DNA of 64,000 nt from Streptomyces sp. ISL-1 (GTDB lineage Bacteria > Actinomycetota > Actinomycetes > Streptomycetales > Streptomycetaceae): assembly GCF_018614585.1 (NCBI RefSeq), contig NZ_JAGGOI010000022.1, forward strand, positions 62,001 to 126,000, written 5' to 3'. The notes beneath the pieces were generated by a model, which worked only from the letters and a program-made list of their open reading frames with translations, was not told where the DNA came from and made no database searches. Below are positions 8,467 to 15,768 of the stretch, in pieces. Positions within the stretch are counted from its first letter, which is position 1; each line of letters begins with the position of its first letter. Both the position numbers and the translations under genes were made by a program.

Positions 8467-10041
8467 ATGTCAGTGATGCGTAATTCGCGTCGAAGACTTG
8501 CCGCGGCCAGCGCGATAGCCGCCACCGCGCTCTCGCTCGGCGCGGTTTCCGCCCTCACGGCCAACGCGGCCGAGACGGCTCCTGAAGGCGTTATCCAGAA
8601 CGCCGGAGCACCCGGAGTCATCAAGGGCAGCTACATCGTCACCCTCGACGAGTCGGCGCCCGAAGCGGACTCCAAGGCAGGCAAGGCGCTCGCGGCCGAG
8701 TACGGTGCGAAGATCAAGACGACGTACGAAGCCGCGCTGAACGGCTACGCCGTGGAGCTCTCCGAGAAGCAGGCGAAGAAGTTCGCCGCGGACCCGGACG
8801 TCGCTTCCGTCGTGCAGAACCGTGTCTTCAAGGCGACGGCCACCCAGCCGAACCCGCCGTCCTGGGGCCTGGACCGGATCGACCAGAGGACCCTCCCGCT
8901 GAACCAGAGTTACACCTACCCGGACACCGCCGGCGAGGGTGTGACCGCGTACATCATCGACACCGGTGTACGGATCACCCACACCAACTTCGGCGGCCGG
9001 GCGTCGTACGGCTATGACGCCATCGACAACGACAACACCGCGCAGGACGGCAACGGCCACGGCACGCATGTGGCCGGCACCGTCGCCGGATCGTCCTACG
9101 GCGTGGCCAAGAAGGCCAAGATCGTCGGCGTTCGCGTGCTCAACAACCAGGGCTCGGGCACGACCGCGCAGGTCGTCGCCGGCATCGACTGGGTGACGCA
9201 GAACGCCGTCAAGCCGGCCGTCGCCAACATGAGCCTGGGCGGCGGCATCGACACCGCCCTCGACACGGCGGTGCGCAACTCCATCGCCTCCGGCATCACC
9301 TACGCGGTCGCGGCGGGCAACGACGGCGCCAACGCCTCCAACTACTCGCCCGCGCGCGTCGCGGAGGCCATCACCGTGGGCTCCACGACCAGCACCGACG
9401 CCCGCTCCAGCTTCTCCAACTTCGGCAGCGCGCTGGACATCTTCGCCCCGGGCTCGTCGATCACCTCGTCCTGGAACACCAGCGACTCGGCGACGAACAC
9501 GATCTCCGGCACGTCGATGGCGACCCCGCACGTCGCGGGCGCCGCGGCCCTCTACCTCGCGGCCAACAAGACCGCGACTCCGGCCCAGGTCGCCACGGCC
9601 CTGACCACCGCCGCCACGAGCGGCGCGGTCGGCAACCCGGGCACCGGCTCGCCGAACCGCCTGCTGTTCGTCGGCAGCGGTGACACCCCGCCGCCCGGTC
9701 CGAGGTTCGAGAACACCGCGGACTTCACGATCAGCGACTTCGCCACCGCCGAGTCTCCGATCACCGTCAGCGGAGTCACCGGGAACGCTCCGGCCGCCCT
9801 GCAGGTGCCCGTCGCCATCCAGCACACGTACATCGGTGACCTCCAGGTCCAGTTGATCGCTCCGGACGGCACCGCGTACACGCTGAAGGCGTACGGCGCC
9901 GGCGGCAGCTTGGACAACATCAACACCACGTACACGGTCAACGCCTCGTCCGAGGTCGCGAACGGCACGTGGAAGCTGCGGGTCAGCGACAACGCGGCGC
10001 AGGACGTCGGCAAGATCGACTCCTGGGCGCTTCAGTTCTGA
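8467..10041 (+). CDS. Secreted S8 subtilisin-like serine protease with P domain
   Basis: A 524-residue secreted protease. Order of parts: signal peptide (basic MSVMRNSRRR, hydrophobic core, cleavage near ANA-AE, residue about 36); inhibitor I9 propeptide (about 50-120); subtilase domain with Asp165 (AYIIDTGV), His198 (GHGTHVAGT), oxyanion-hole Asn in AAGNDGANASN and Ser350 (SGTSMATPHVAG); linker with GDTPPPGP; C-terminal P/Homo B domain (about 415-524, starting FENTADFTISD). The Asp-His-Ser spacing resembles proteinase K. GAGGAGGA at 8451-8458 selects ATG 8467 over a longer open frame. Probably a nutrient-acquiring extracellular enzyme. A hairpin follows at 10077. Confidence 0.94.
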   Translation: MSVMRNSRRRLAAASAIAATALSLGAVSALTANAAETAPEGVIQNAGAPGVIKGSYIVTLDESAPEADSKAGKALAAEYGAKIKTTYEAALNGYAVELSEKQAKKFAADPDVASVVQNRVFKATATQPNPPSWGLDRIDQRTLPLNQSYTYPDTAGEGVTAYIIDTGVRITHTNFGGRASYGYDAIDNDNTAQDGNGHGTHVAGTVAGSSYGVAKKAKIVGVRVLNNQGSGTTAQVVAGIDWVTQNAVKPAVANMSLGGGIDTALDTAVRNSIASGITYAVAAGNDGANASNYSPARVAEAITVGSTTSTDARSSFSNFGSALDIFAPGSSITSSWNTSDSATNTISGTSMATPHVAGAAALYLAANKTATPAQVATALTTAATSGAVGNPGTGSPNRLLFVGSGDTPPPGPRFENTADFTISDFATAESPITVSGVTGNAPAALQVPVAIQHTYIGDLQVQLIAPDGTAYTLKAYGAGGSLDNINTTYTVNASSEVANGTWKLRVSDNAAQDVGKIDSWALQF

Positions 10042-10076
10042 GCTGTGCTGCGGTACTGAGTTCTGAGTGAGAGGGA

Positions 10077-10104
10077 GGGGGCGGTCGCTACGGCGGCCGC
10101 CCCC
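10077..10104 (+). terminator. Rho-independent-like terminator after the protease gene
   Basis: GGGGGCGG (10077-10084) pairs with CCGCCCCC (10097-10104) across a 12-nt loop, 36 bp after the stop, followed by TTCGG. GC-rich stem without a long U tract, as usual in this genus. Confidence 0.6.
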
Positions 10105-10171
10105 TTCGGCGTATGATCCGCGCGCCTGTTCGTGTGATCAGGATCCGTCCCCGACGAGGAGTGCCGTAGCT

Positions 10172-11224
10172 GTGGACCCATCCACCCAGGGCTGGCAGCC
10201 ATATCCGCAGTACGCCCCCAGGCCGTCCGTGAACGGCCTGTCCATCGCCTCCCTCGTCGTCGGGATCGTCTGCTGCGTGCCGCCGCTCGGCCTCGTTCTC
10301 GGGCTGATATCCCTCTCGCAGATCAAGAAGAGGGGTGAGCGCGGGAAGGGCATGGCGATCGCGGGCGTCGTTCTCTCCTCGATCAGTACGGCGCTGGTGC
10401 TCGTCGCGCTTGCCGGCGGCGGGTTCGGCGAGGCCTGGGACGGGTTCCGCAAGGGCATGGACGAGGCGTCCCGTTCGCGCAGCGCGCTGGATCTGCGCAA
10501 GGGCGACTGCTTCAACCTCCCCGGCAGCGGCGTCCAGGATCAGGAGACCACGGACGTCGGCGTGGTGGACTGCGAGGGCGAGCACGAGGCGGAGGTCACC
10601 GGCGGATTCAAGGTCAGCGGCTACGACTCCTATCCGGGCGAGGGCCGCCTCGACGACCTCGCCGACAGGCGGTGCCAGGAGATCAACGACGCGTACGCAC
10701 TGGACCCGTGGGCGCTGCCGAAGGGGACCGAGATGTACTACTACCTGCCGACGAAGCGGAGCTGGCGGCTCGGTGACGATGCCGTGACCTGTGCCTTCGC
10801 CACGGATGGCGCAAAGATCCGCGGCTCGGTACGGCGCGACGCGACCACGCTCGGCCCGCACCAACTCGCCTATCTCAAGGCGGAGTCGGCCGTCCATGAG
10901 GCAGACCCGGCCGGGGGATTTACCGACGACCCCGAGGGGTACCGGGCCTGGGCCCACGAGACCTCCCTCGCACTCGCCGTACAGGCGAAGAACCTGCGCG
11001 AGCACCCCTGGCCGGCGGCCGCGGCGGAAGGGGCGAAGGCGCGGGCGAAGGAGTACGACCGGGCACGCGCCTACTGGGACAAGGCCGCCCTCGCGCAGGA
11101 CGAGGACGCCTTCTGGGACCACGGCTACGAGGGTGAGGACGCGCTCGCGCAGAGCACCGAGATCGCGGTCCGCCGCGCGCTCGGCCTGGAAACCGCCCCG
11201 CCCGCCGACGAGTCCACGCCGTAG
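10172..11224 (+). CDS. DUF4190 domain-containing membrane protein
   Basis: A 350-residue protein. After a short proline/tyrosine-rich start (QGWQPYPQYAP) there are two membrane spans (SIASLVVGIVCCVPPLGLVL and MAIAGVVLSSISTALVLVAL) joined by a basic loop QIKKRGERGKG, the signature of DUF4190. The outer domain starts LRKGDCFNLPGSG with paired cysteines, resembling the septum-formation family domain, and continues as a charged, largely helical C terminus. GTG 10172 was chosen because GAGGAG is ten bases upstream. Extracytoplasmic role unknown; no operon partner. Confidence 0.8.
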   Translation: MDPSTQGWQPYPQYAPRPSVNGLSIASLVVGIVCCVPPLGLVLGLISLSQIKKRGERGKGMAIAGVVLSSISTALVLVALAGGGFGEAWDGFRKGMDEASRSRSALDLRKGDCFNLPGSGVQDQETTDVGVVDCEGEHEAEVTGGFKVSGYDSYPGEGRLDDLADRRCQEINDAYALDPWALPKGTEMYYYLPTKRSWRLGDDAVTCAFATDGAKIRGSVRRDATTLGPHQLAYLKAESAVHEADPAGGFTDDPEGYRAWAHETSLALAVQAKNLREHPWPAAAAEGAKARAKEYDRARAYWDKAALAQDEDAFWDHGYEGEDALAQSTEIAVRRALGLETAPPADESTP

Positions 11225-11433
11225 GAGTCCGCCGCCGAGGCCTCGTTCACGGATGTACGAGGCGTGGGCGCGCGGCACCCGCGGATCTTTGGCTCGGATC
11301 GATGGCCGTACCTGCGGTAAGTGCCTGCGTAAACGCAAGTCATCACTTCGAGTGAAACTTTGGCCCACGCTTGCGGCCAACAACCCACGGTTGCCAGTCT
11401 GTTGCTGTCTGTCAACCTGTTGGGGAGTGGCCC

Positions 11434-12186
11434 GTGACATTCGGTGAGCAGCCCGCCTATCTGCGCGTTGCGAGCGATCTCCGGCAGCAGATCGTCAATG
11501 GCTCGCTGCCGCCGCACACCCGACTTCCCTCGCAGGCCCGCATCCGCGAGGAGTACGGAGTCTCGGACACCGTCGCCCTGGAAGCCCGCAAGGTACTGAT
11601 GGCAGAGGGCTTGGTCGAGGGCCGCTCCGGCTCTGGTACGTACGTCCGCGAGCGGCCGGTCCCGCGCCGCATCTCCCGCTCCGGTTACCGGCCGCCGGCC
11701 GGCGCCAACCCCTTTCGTCAGGAGCAGGCCGAGGACGGGGCCCGGGGCACCTGGGAGTCGAGCAGCGAGCAGGAGGGCGCGAGCCCGGAGATCGCGGCCC
11801 GGCTCGGCATCCAGCTCGGCGACCGGGTGATGCGTACGCGCTATGTGTACCGCGACGCCGGCGAGCCGATGATGCTCTCCACCTCCTGGGAGCCGATCGA
11901 AGTCACCGGGCGCACCCCCGTGATGCTGCCGGAGGAGGGCCCGCTGGGCGGCTGCGGCGTCGTCGAGCGGATGGCGGCCATCGACGTCGTCGTGGACAAC
12001 GTCGCGGAGGAGGTCGGCGCCCGGCCAGGACTTGCGGAGGAGCTCTTGGCACTCGGCGGCGTACCGGGCCATGTGGTGATGGTCGTCGAGCGGACCTACT
12101 ACGCGTCGGGGCGCCCGGTCGAGACGGCGGACGTCGTCGTCCCGGCGGACCGCTTCCGGATCGCATACCACCTGCCGGTGAAGTGA
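11434..12186 (+). CDS. GntR-family transcriptional regulator (HutC/UTRA type)
   Basis: A 250-residue repressor-type protein. The winged helix domain occupies residues about 5-75 (YLRVASDLRQQIVNGSLPPH, LPSQARIREEYGVSDTVAL, GLVEGRSGSGTYV), and the UTRA ligand-binding domain about 95-245 (LGIQLGDRVMRTRYVYRDAG, VVMVVERTYYASGRPVETAD). GTG 11434 has GGGGAG seven bases upstream. The NCS1 permease gene follows 168 bp later on the same strand, so a nucleobase-like effector and control of that permease is the natural guess. The 209-bp upstream region is comparatively AT-rich and contains TTG/CAAC-rich short repeats that could be operators. Confidence 0.9.
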   Translation: MTFGEQPAYLRVASDLRQQIVNGSLPPHTRLPSQARIREEYGVSDTVALEARKVLMAEGLVEGRSGSGTYVRERPVPRRISRSGYRPPAGANPFRQEQAEDGARGTWESSSEQEGASPEIAARLGIQLGDRVMRTRYVYRDAGEPMMLSTSWEPIEVTGRTPVMLPEEGPLGGCGVVERMAAIDVVVDNVAEEVGARPGLAEELLALGGVPGHVVMVVERTYYASGRPVETADVVVPADRFRIAYHLPVK

Positions 12187-12354
12187 CCGGTACGCGAACA
12201 GCGCGTCCGGCCCCCGTGATCACGAGTTAACGCCCGCTCGCGTCCCGTAACGCCCGGGCAATCGCCCGCTGCGACGCGCTGTCATGTCCGGCTCCTACCT
12301 TCCCGTCCGTACGCGCCCCGCCCCGCGCACGGACCGACGAACGGGAAGTCACCG

Positions 12355-14214
12355 ATGACGGACACCGCCACTTCTGTCGCCACGACGCCGGCCAACACCC
12401 CGGACATCGAGCGGCAGTCGCCGCCACCCAAGCGAAGTTACGCCAAGCTCGCCGCCGACGAGAGCCGCGAGGACTACTCGCTGCGCTATGCGCCGCAGTC
12501 CTTCCGGCGCTGGTCGCCCTCGATGGTCGCCGGCACCGCGCTCGGCGGCATCGCCTATCTCGCGGACTTCGCCATCGGCGCCTCGATCGTCTTCACCTAC
12601 GGCTTCACCAGCGGGCTCGCCTCGATCCTCACCGCCGCGGTGATCATCTTCCTCACCGGGATACCGATCGCCCGGGCCTGCGCAAAATACGGCCTGGACA
12701 TGGACCTGGTCACTCGCGGCGCCGGCTTCGGCTACTTCGGCTCCACGCTCACCTCCCTCATCTACGCGTCGTTCACCTTCATCTTCTTCGCGCTCGAAGG
12801 CTCGATCATGGCGCAGGCCATGCACCAGGCCGTCGGACTGCCCGTCGAGATCGGCTACTTGCTCACCACGCTGGTCGTCATCCCGATCGTCTTCAAGGGC
12901 ATGGGCGCGCTGGCGAAGGTGCAGGCATGGACGCAGCCGGTCTGGATCATCGGCATGGTGCTGCCCTTCGTGGTGCTGGCCTTCGAAGCCCCGGACGCCT
13001 GGGGGGCGTTCGGCTCCTTCGGCGGTACAGAGGGGGCTGGCGCGGGCTTCTCTTGGATCGGCTTCGGGCTGGGCACCGGCATTGCGCTCTCCCTCATCGC
13101 GCAGATCGGCGAACAGGCCGACTATCTGCGCTTCATGCCTGCCAAGACGGAGGAGAACAGGCGCCGCTGGAACCTTGCTGTGCTCGCCGCGGGACCGGGC
13201 TGGGTCATCATCGGCGCGGCCAAGCAGCTCGGGGGCGCGTTCCTCGCCTTCGTCGCGCTGGAGGCCGTCGGCAAGACGCACGCCCTGGAGCCGATCGCCC
13301 CGCAGATCGAGGCGCTCAAGCCGTGGCTCGGCTCGGTCGCCCTGCCCGCCGCCGCGCTGTTCGTGATCGTCTCGCAGGTCAAGATCAATGTGACCAACGC
13401 CTACAGCGGCTCGCTGTCCTGGTCGAACTTCTTCTCCCGGATCACCCACAGGCACCCGGGACGGGTCTGGTACATCTTCCTCAACCTCGCCATCGCGCTG
13501 ACGCTGATGGAGATGAACATGTTCGCGGCCCTGGGCAAGCTGCTGGGCTTCTACTCGAACGTGGGCATCGCCTGGATCGCGGCGGTCGCCGCCGACCTGG
13601 TCATCAACAAGCGGATCGGGCTCAGCCCGAAGTACATCGAGTTCAAACGGGCGTATCTGTACGCCGTGAACCCGGCCGGCTTCGGTGCGATGGTGATCGC
13701 GTCGACGGTCTCGATCCTCGCCTTCTTCGGTCTCTTCGGCCGGTACGCGGAAGCCTTCTCGACCTTCATCGCGGCCGGACTGGCCCTGGTGCTCTGCCCG
13801 TTGATCGCCTGGGCGACGAAGGGCAAGTACTACCTGGCCAGGCCGAACCCGGTATGGGGATACTCCCGGGCCGACGGCTTTGAAGGAGGCCCGGACGCCG
13901 GGATCGAGGACATCGCCGCCACCCATGAGTGCGCGGTGTGCGAGACGGCGTACGAGCTTCCCGACATCGCGGACTGTCCGGTCCAGTCGGGCCCGATCTG
14001 CTCGCTGTGCTGCTCGCTCGACTCCGAGTGCGGAGACGTCTGCCGCAAGGACCCGGCGGCGGGCCCGGTGCTGATGCCGGTGCCGACGATGCCGAAGGCC
14101 GTGGCGGTGGCGGTGCCGAAGGCCGGGCCGGTGGTCGAGGCGAAGGCCGGGCCGGTGGTGGTGCTGGAAGCCGCACCGAAGGTCGAACCGGAGGCGCCGT
14201 CGCCCGGCGCCTAG
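12355..14214 (+). CDS. NCS1 (purine-cytosine permease-like) transporter with Cys-rich tail
   Basis: A 619-residue inner-membrane permease of the nucleobase:cation symporter-1 family. A soluble N terminus (about 55 residues) precedes about 12 hydrophobic segments ending near residue 500 (for example YLADFAIGASIVFTYGF, IGFGLGTGIALSLIAQIGEQ). The cytosolic C-terminal extension is unusual: eight cysteines within 38 residues (526, 529, 541, 549, 552, 553, 559, 563; CAVCETAY, CPVQSGPICSLCCSLDSECG), then a Val/Pro/Ala/Glu repeat tail (KAGPVVEAKAGPVVVLEAAP). NCS1 proteins are normally 420-520 residues without such a module. Start ATG 12355 has GGGAAG. Substrate unproven; the GntR gene upstream may regulate it. 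Confidence 0.88.
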   Translation: MTDTATSVATTPANTPDIERQSPPPKRSYAKLAADESREDYSLRYAPQSFRRWSPSMVAGTALGGIAYLADFAIGASIVFTYGFTSGLASILTAAVIIFLTGIPIARACAKYGLDMDLVTRGAGFGYFGSTLTSLIYASFTFIFFALEGSIMAQAMHQAVGLPVEIGYLLTTLVVIPIVFKGMGALAKVQAWTQPVWIIGMVLPFVVLAFEAPDAWGAFGSFGGTEGAGAGFSWIGFGLGTGIALSLIAQIGEQADYLRFMPAKTEENRRRWNLAVLAAGPGWVIIGAAKQLGGAFLAFVALEAVGKTHALEPIAPQIEALKPWLGSVALPAAALFVIVSQVKINVTNAYSGSLSWSNFFSRITHRHPGRVWYIFLNLAIALTLMEMNMFAALGKLLGFYSNVGIAWIAAVAADLVINKRIGLSPKYIEFKRAYLYAVNPAGFGAMVIASTVSILAFFGLFGRYAEAFSTFIAAGLALVLCPLIAWATKGKYYLARPNPVWGYSRADGFEGGPDAGIEDIAATHECAVCETAYELPDIADCPVQSGPICSLCCSLDSECGDVCRKDPAAGPVLMPVPTMPKAVAVAVPKAGPVVEAKAGPVVVLEAAPKVEPEAPSPGA

Positions 14215-14232
14215 GGGCCGGAACCAGCCAGA

Positions 14233-14268
14233 AGGGGTGCATCCAGACGGGTGCGCCCCTCTTTCTTA
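14233..14268 (+). terminator. Intrinsic terminator after the NCS1 permease
   Basis: A 12-bp stem (14233-14244 with 14249-14260, two G-U pairs) with loop AGAC, followed by CTTTCTT. Lies 19 bp after the stop. One of the few terminators in the window with a U-rich tail. Confidence 0.75.
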
Positions 14269-14385
14269 TCTCTTTGTGAAAACCCGTATCCGCTGAGTAA
14301 AGGTCAGGCGTAGGCTCGGGCATATGCGTAGTGCGGTTTCCTGGCGATCGTTACAGACCTGCAGGCCGGCCGAGGGAGGGGCGCG

Positions 14386-14565
14386 ATGAACGACGGTGGC
14401 GCTGTGCTGCCCTGGATCGTCGTACGGCAGGACGACAACGGCAACCGCTATCGCGTCGGCAGATACGCCACCAGGGACGAGGCGCAGCAGATCGCGGACA
14501 CGCTCGACGGCCGCGGACACAAGCAGCTGTACTCGGTCGAGCGCATCGGGCAGACGACACACTAG
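14386..14565 (+). CDS. Small SPOR-like protein
   Basis: A 59-residue soluble protein: PWIVVRQDDNGNRYRVGRYA, then TRDEAQQIADTLDGRGHKQL and a short end. The beta-strand, alternating polar helix and second strand resemble the minimal SPOR/RNP-like fold annotated for small Streptomyces proteins. GAGGGAGGG ends 5 bases before ATG 14386. It lies 91 bp upstream of the NUDIX gene on the same strand. No signal peptide or membrane segment, so peptidoglycan binding in the periplasm is unlikely unless it is exported by another route. Confidence 0.68.
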   Translation: MNDGGAVLPWIVVRQDDNGNRYRVGRYATRDEAQQIADTLDGRGHKQLYSVERIGQTTH

Positions 14566-14656
14566 CCGCCCGGCGCCGGGCGGGCGGCAGGCAGCCGACC
14601 CGCATCGGCCGGCCCGTGAGCCGGCGCGGATTGCGCTCCGAAGTACGCTCCGGCGC

Positions 14657-15079
14657 ATGAACGAGCGTCGCGTAGTGGTGGTGGCCGGGGCCGTGTTCGA
14701 CCGGGGGCGGCTGCTTGCCGCTCGCCGCAGCGCTCCCGAGGACCTCGCCGGCCGCTGGGAGCTGCCGGGCGGCAAGCTGGAGCCGGGGGAGAGCCCCGAG
14801 CAGGCGCTCGTGCGCGAGCTGCGCGAGGAGCTGGGCGTCGAGACGGAGCCGCTGGCGCGGATCCCCGGCGAGTGGGTGCTCAAACCCGGCTATGTACTCC
14901 AGGTGTGGACTGCCCGGCTGCTCTCCGGGGAGCCGCAGCCGCTCGAGGACCACGACGCGCTGCGCTGGCTGGCGCCGCACGAGACCGATGCCGTCGACTG
15001 GCTGGATCAGGACCGGCCCGCCGTGGCCGAGGCCGCGCGACTGCTGCGGGAAAGCGAGCGGGACGGCGCGCGCGACTGA
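14657..15079 (+). CDS. mutT: NUDIX hydrolase, 8-oxo-dGTP diphosphatase (MutT) type
   Basis: A 140-residue pyrophosphohydrolase predicted to sanitise oxidised nucleoside triphosphates. The Nudix box is complete: GGKLEPGESPEQALVRELREELG (residues about 38-60, with the metal-binding REL-REE-LG core). The N terminus RRVVVVAGAVFDRGRLLAAR and the LAGRWELPGG lead-in are typical of MutT, as is the total length. No convincing Shine-Dalgarno precedes ATG 14657. The substrate is inferred from resemblance only; related CTP pyrophosphohydrolases look similar. Confidence 0.88.
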   Translation: MNERRVVVVAGAVFDRGRLLAARRSAPEDLAGRWELPGGKLEPGESPEQALVRELREELGVETEPLARIPGEWVLKPGYVLQVWTARLLSGEPQPLEDHDALRWLAPHETDAVDWLDQDRPAVAEAARLLRESERDGARD

Positions 15080-15152
15080 CGCATACGCCGTTCGTGCCAC
15101 GGTGCGCCCATTGCCGCCCTCGCCGCGATACCTCGCCCCAAATATCGGGTAT

Positions 15153-15620
15153 GTGCTGATTAAACGTCCTAAATGGGGCGTGGATCTCCTGCCCGTCTGG
15201 GAAGTGAGCGGTGTGATCGACACCGAAGGCGAGGTCGCCGAGTGGACCTTCCCTGCCGAGCCCGACGCCGTGCGCACCGCCCGGCATGTCGTGCGCGACA
15301 CCCTGCGCGCCTGGGGGCTGAACCAGGTCATAGGTGATGTCACTGTGCTCCTGGTCAGCGAGCTGGTGACCAATTCTCTACGGTACGCATCGGGTCCGAT
15401 CGGGGTCCGGCTGGTCCGCCCCGAGCCCGGCGAGAGTGCCCCCAGCCTGCTTGTCGAAGTCTCCGACCCGCTCCCGGTTCCGCCCGTCGAACGCCCCGCG
15501 AAGCCCGATGACGAGAGTGGACGCGGGCTGCAACTGGTGGCTTGTACTGCCAGTCGGTGGGGTACCCGGCGCGGCAGAACCGGCAAGACCGTGTGGTTCG
15601 AGCTGCCCCTCACTGGTTAG
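15153..15620 (+). CDS. RsbW-like ATP-binding protein (GHKL anti-sigma kinase type)
   Basis: About 155 residues with a single HATPase_c_2 domain, the serine kinase/anti-sigma fold that in Streptomyces partners STAS anti-anti-sigma proteins. The N box is LLVSELVTNSLRYA, the G1-type motif is PDDESGRGLQLV, and the closing WGTRRGRTGKTVWFELPL. The last third is strikingly similar to the C-terminal domain of the phosphatase encoded 148 bp downstream. The start is uncertain: GTG 15153 was taken, with GTG 15180 and GTG 15213 as alternatives, and no site has a good Shine-Dalgarno. Confidence 0.78.
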   Translation: MLIKRPKWGVDLLPVWEVSGVIDTEGEVAEWTFPAEPDAVRTARHVVRDTLRAWGLNQVIGDVTVLLVSELVTNSLRYASGPIGVRLVRPEPGESAPSLLVEVSDPLPVPPVERPAKPDDESGRGLQLVACTASRWGTRRGRTGKTVWFELPLTG

Positions 15621-15768
15621 AAGTGTGAAGGGACAATGATCACTGTTAGGCCCGGCTCAAAATGAACGAGACCGTGCTGTGATCGTGAACGCCGTGTTGG
15701 TCAGGGCCGTAGTGCTGAATACTGCGGTCATGGCCGGTCCGGTGCGGTGAGCTGGAGGGGACGGTCGC

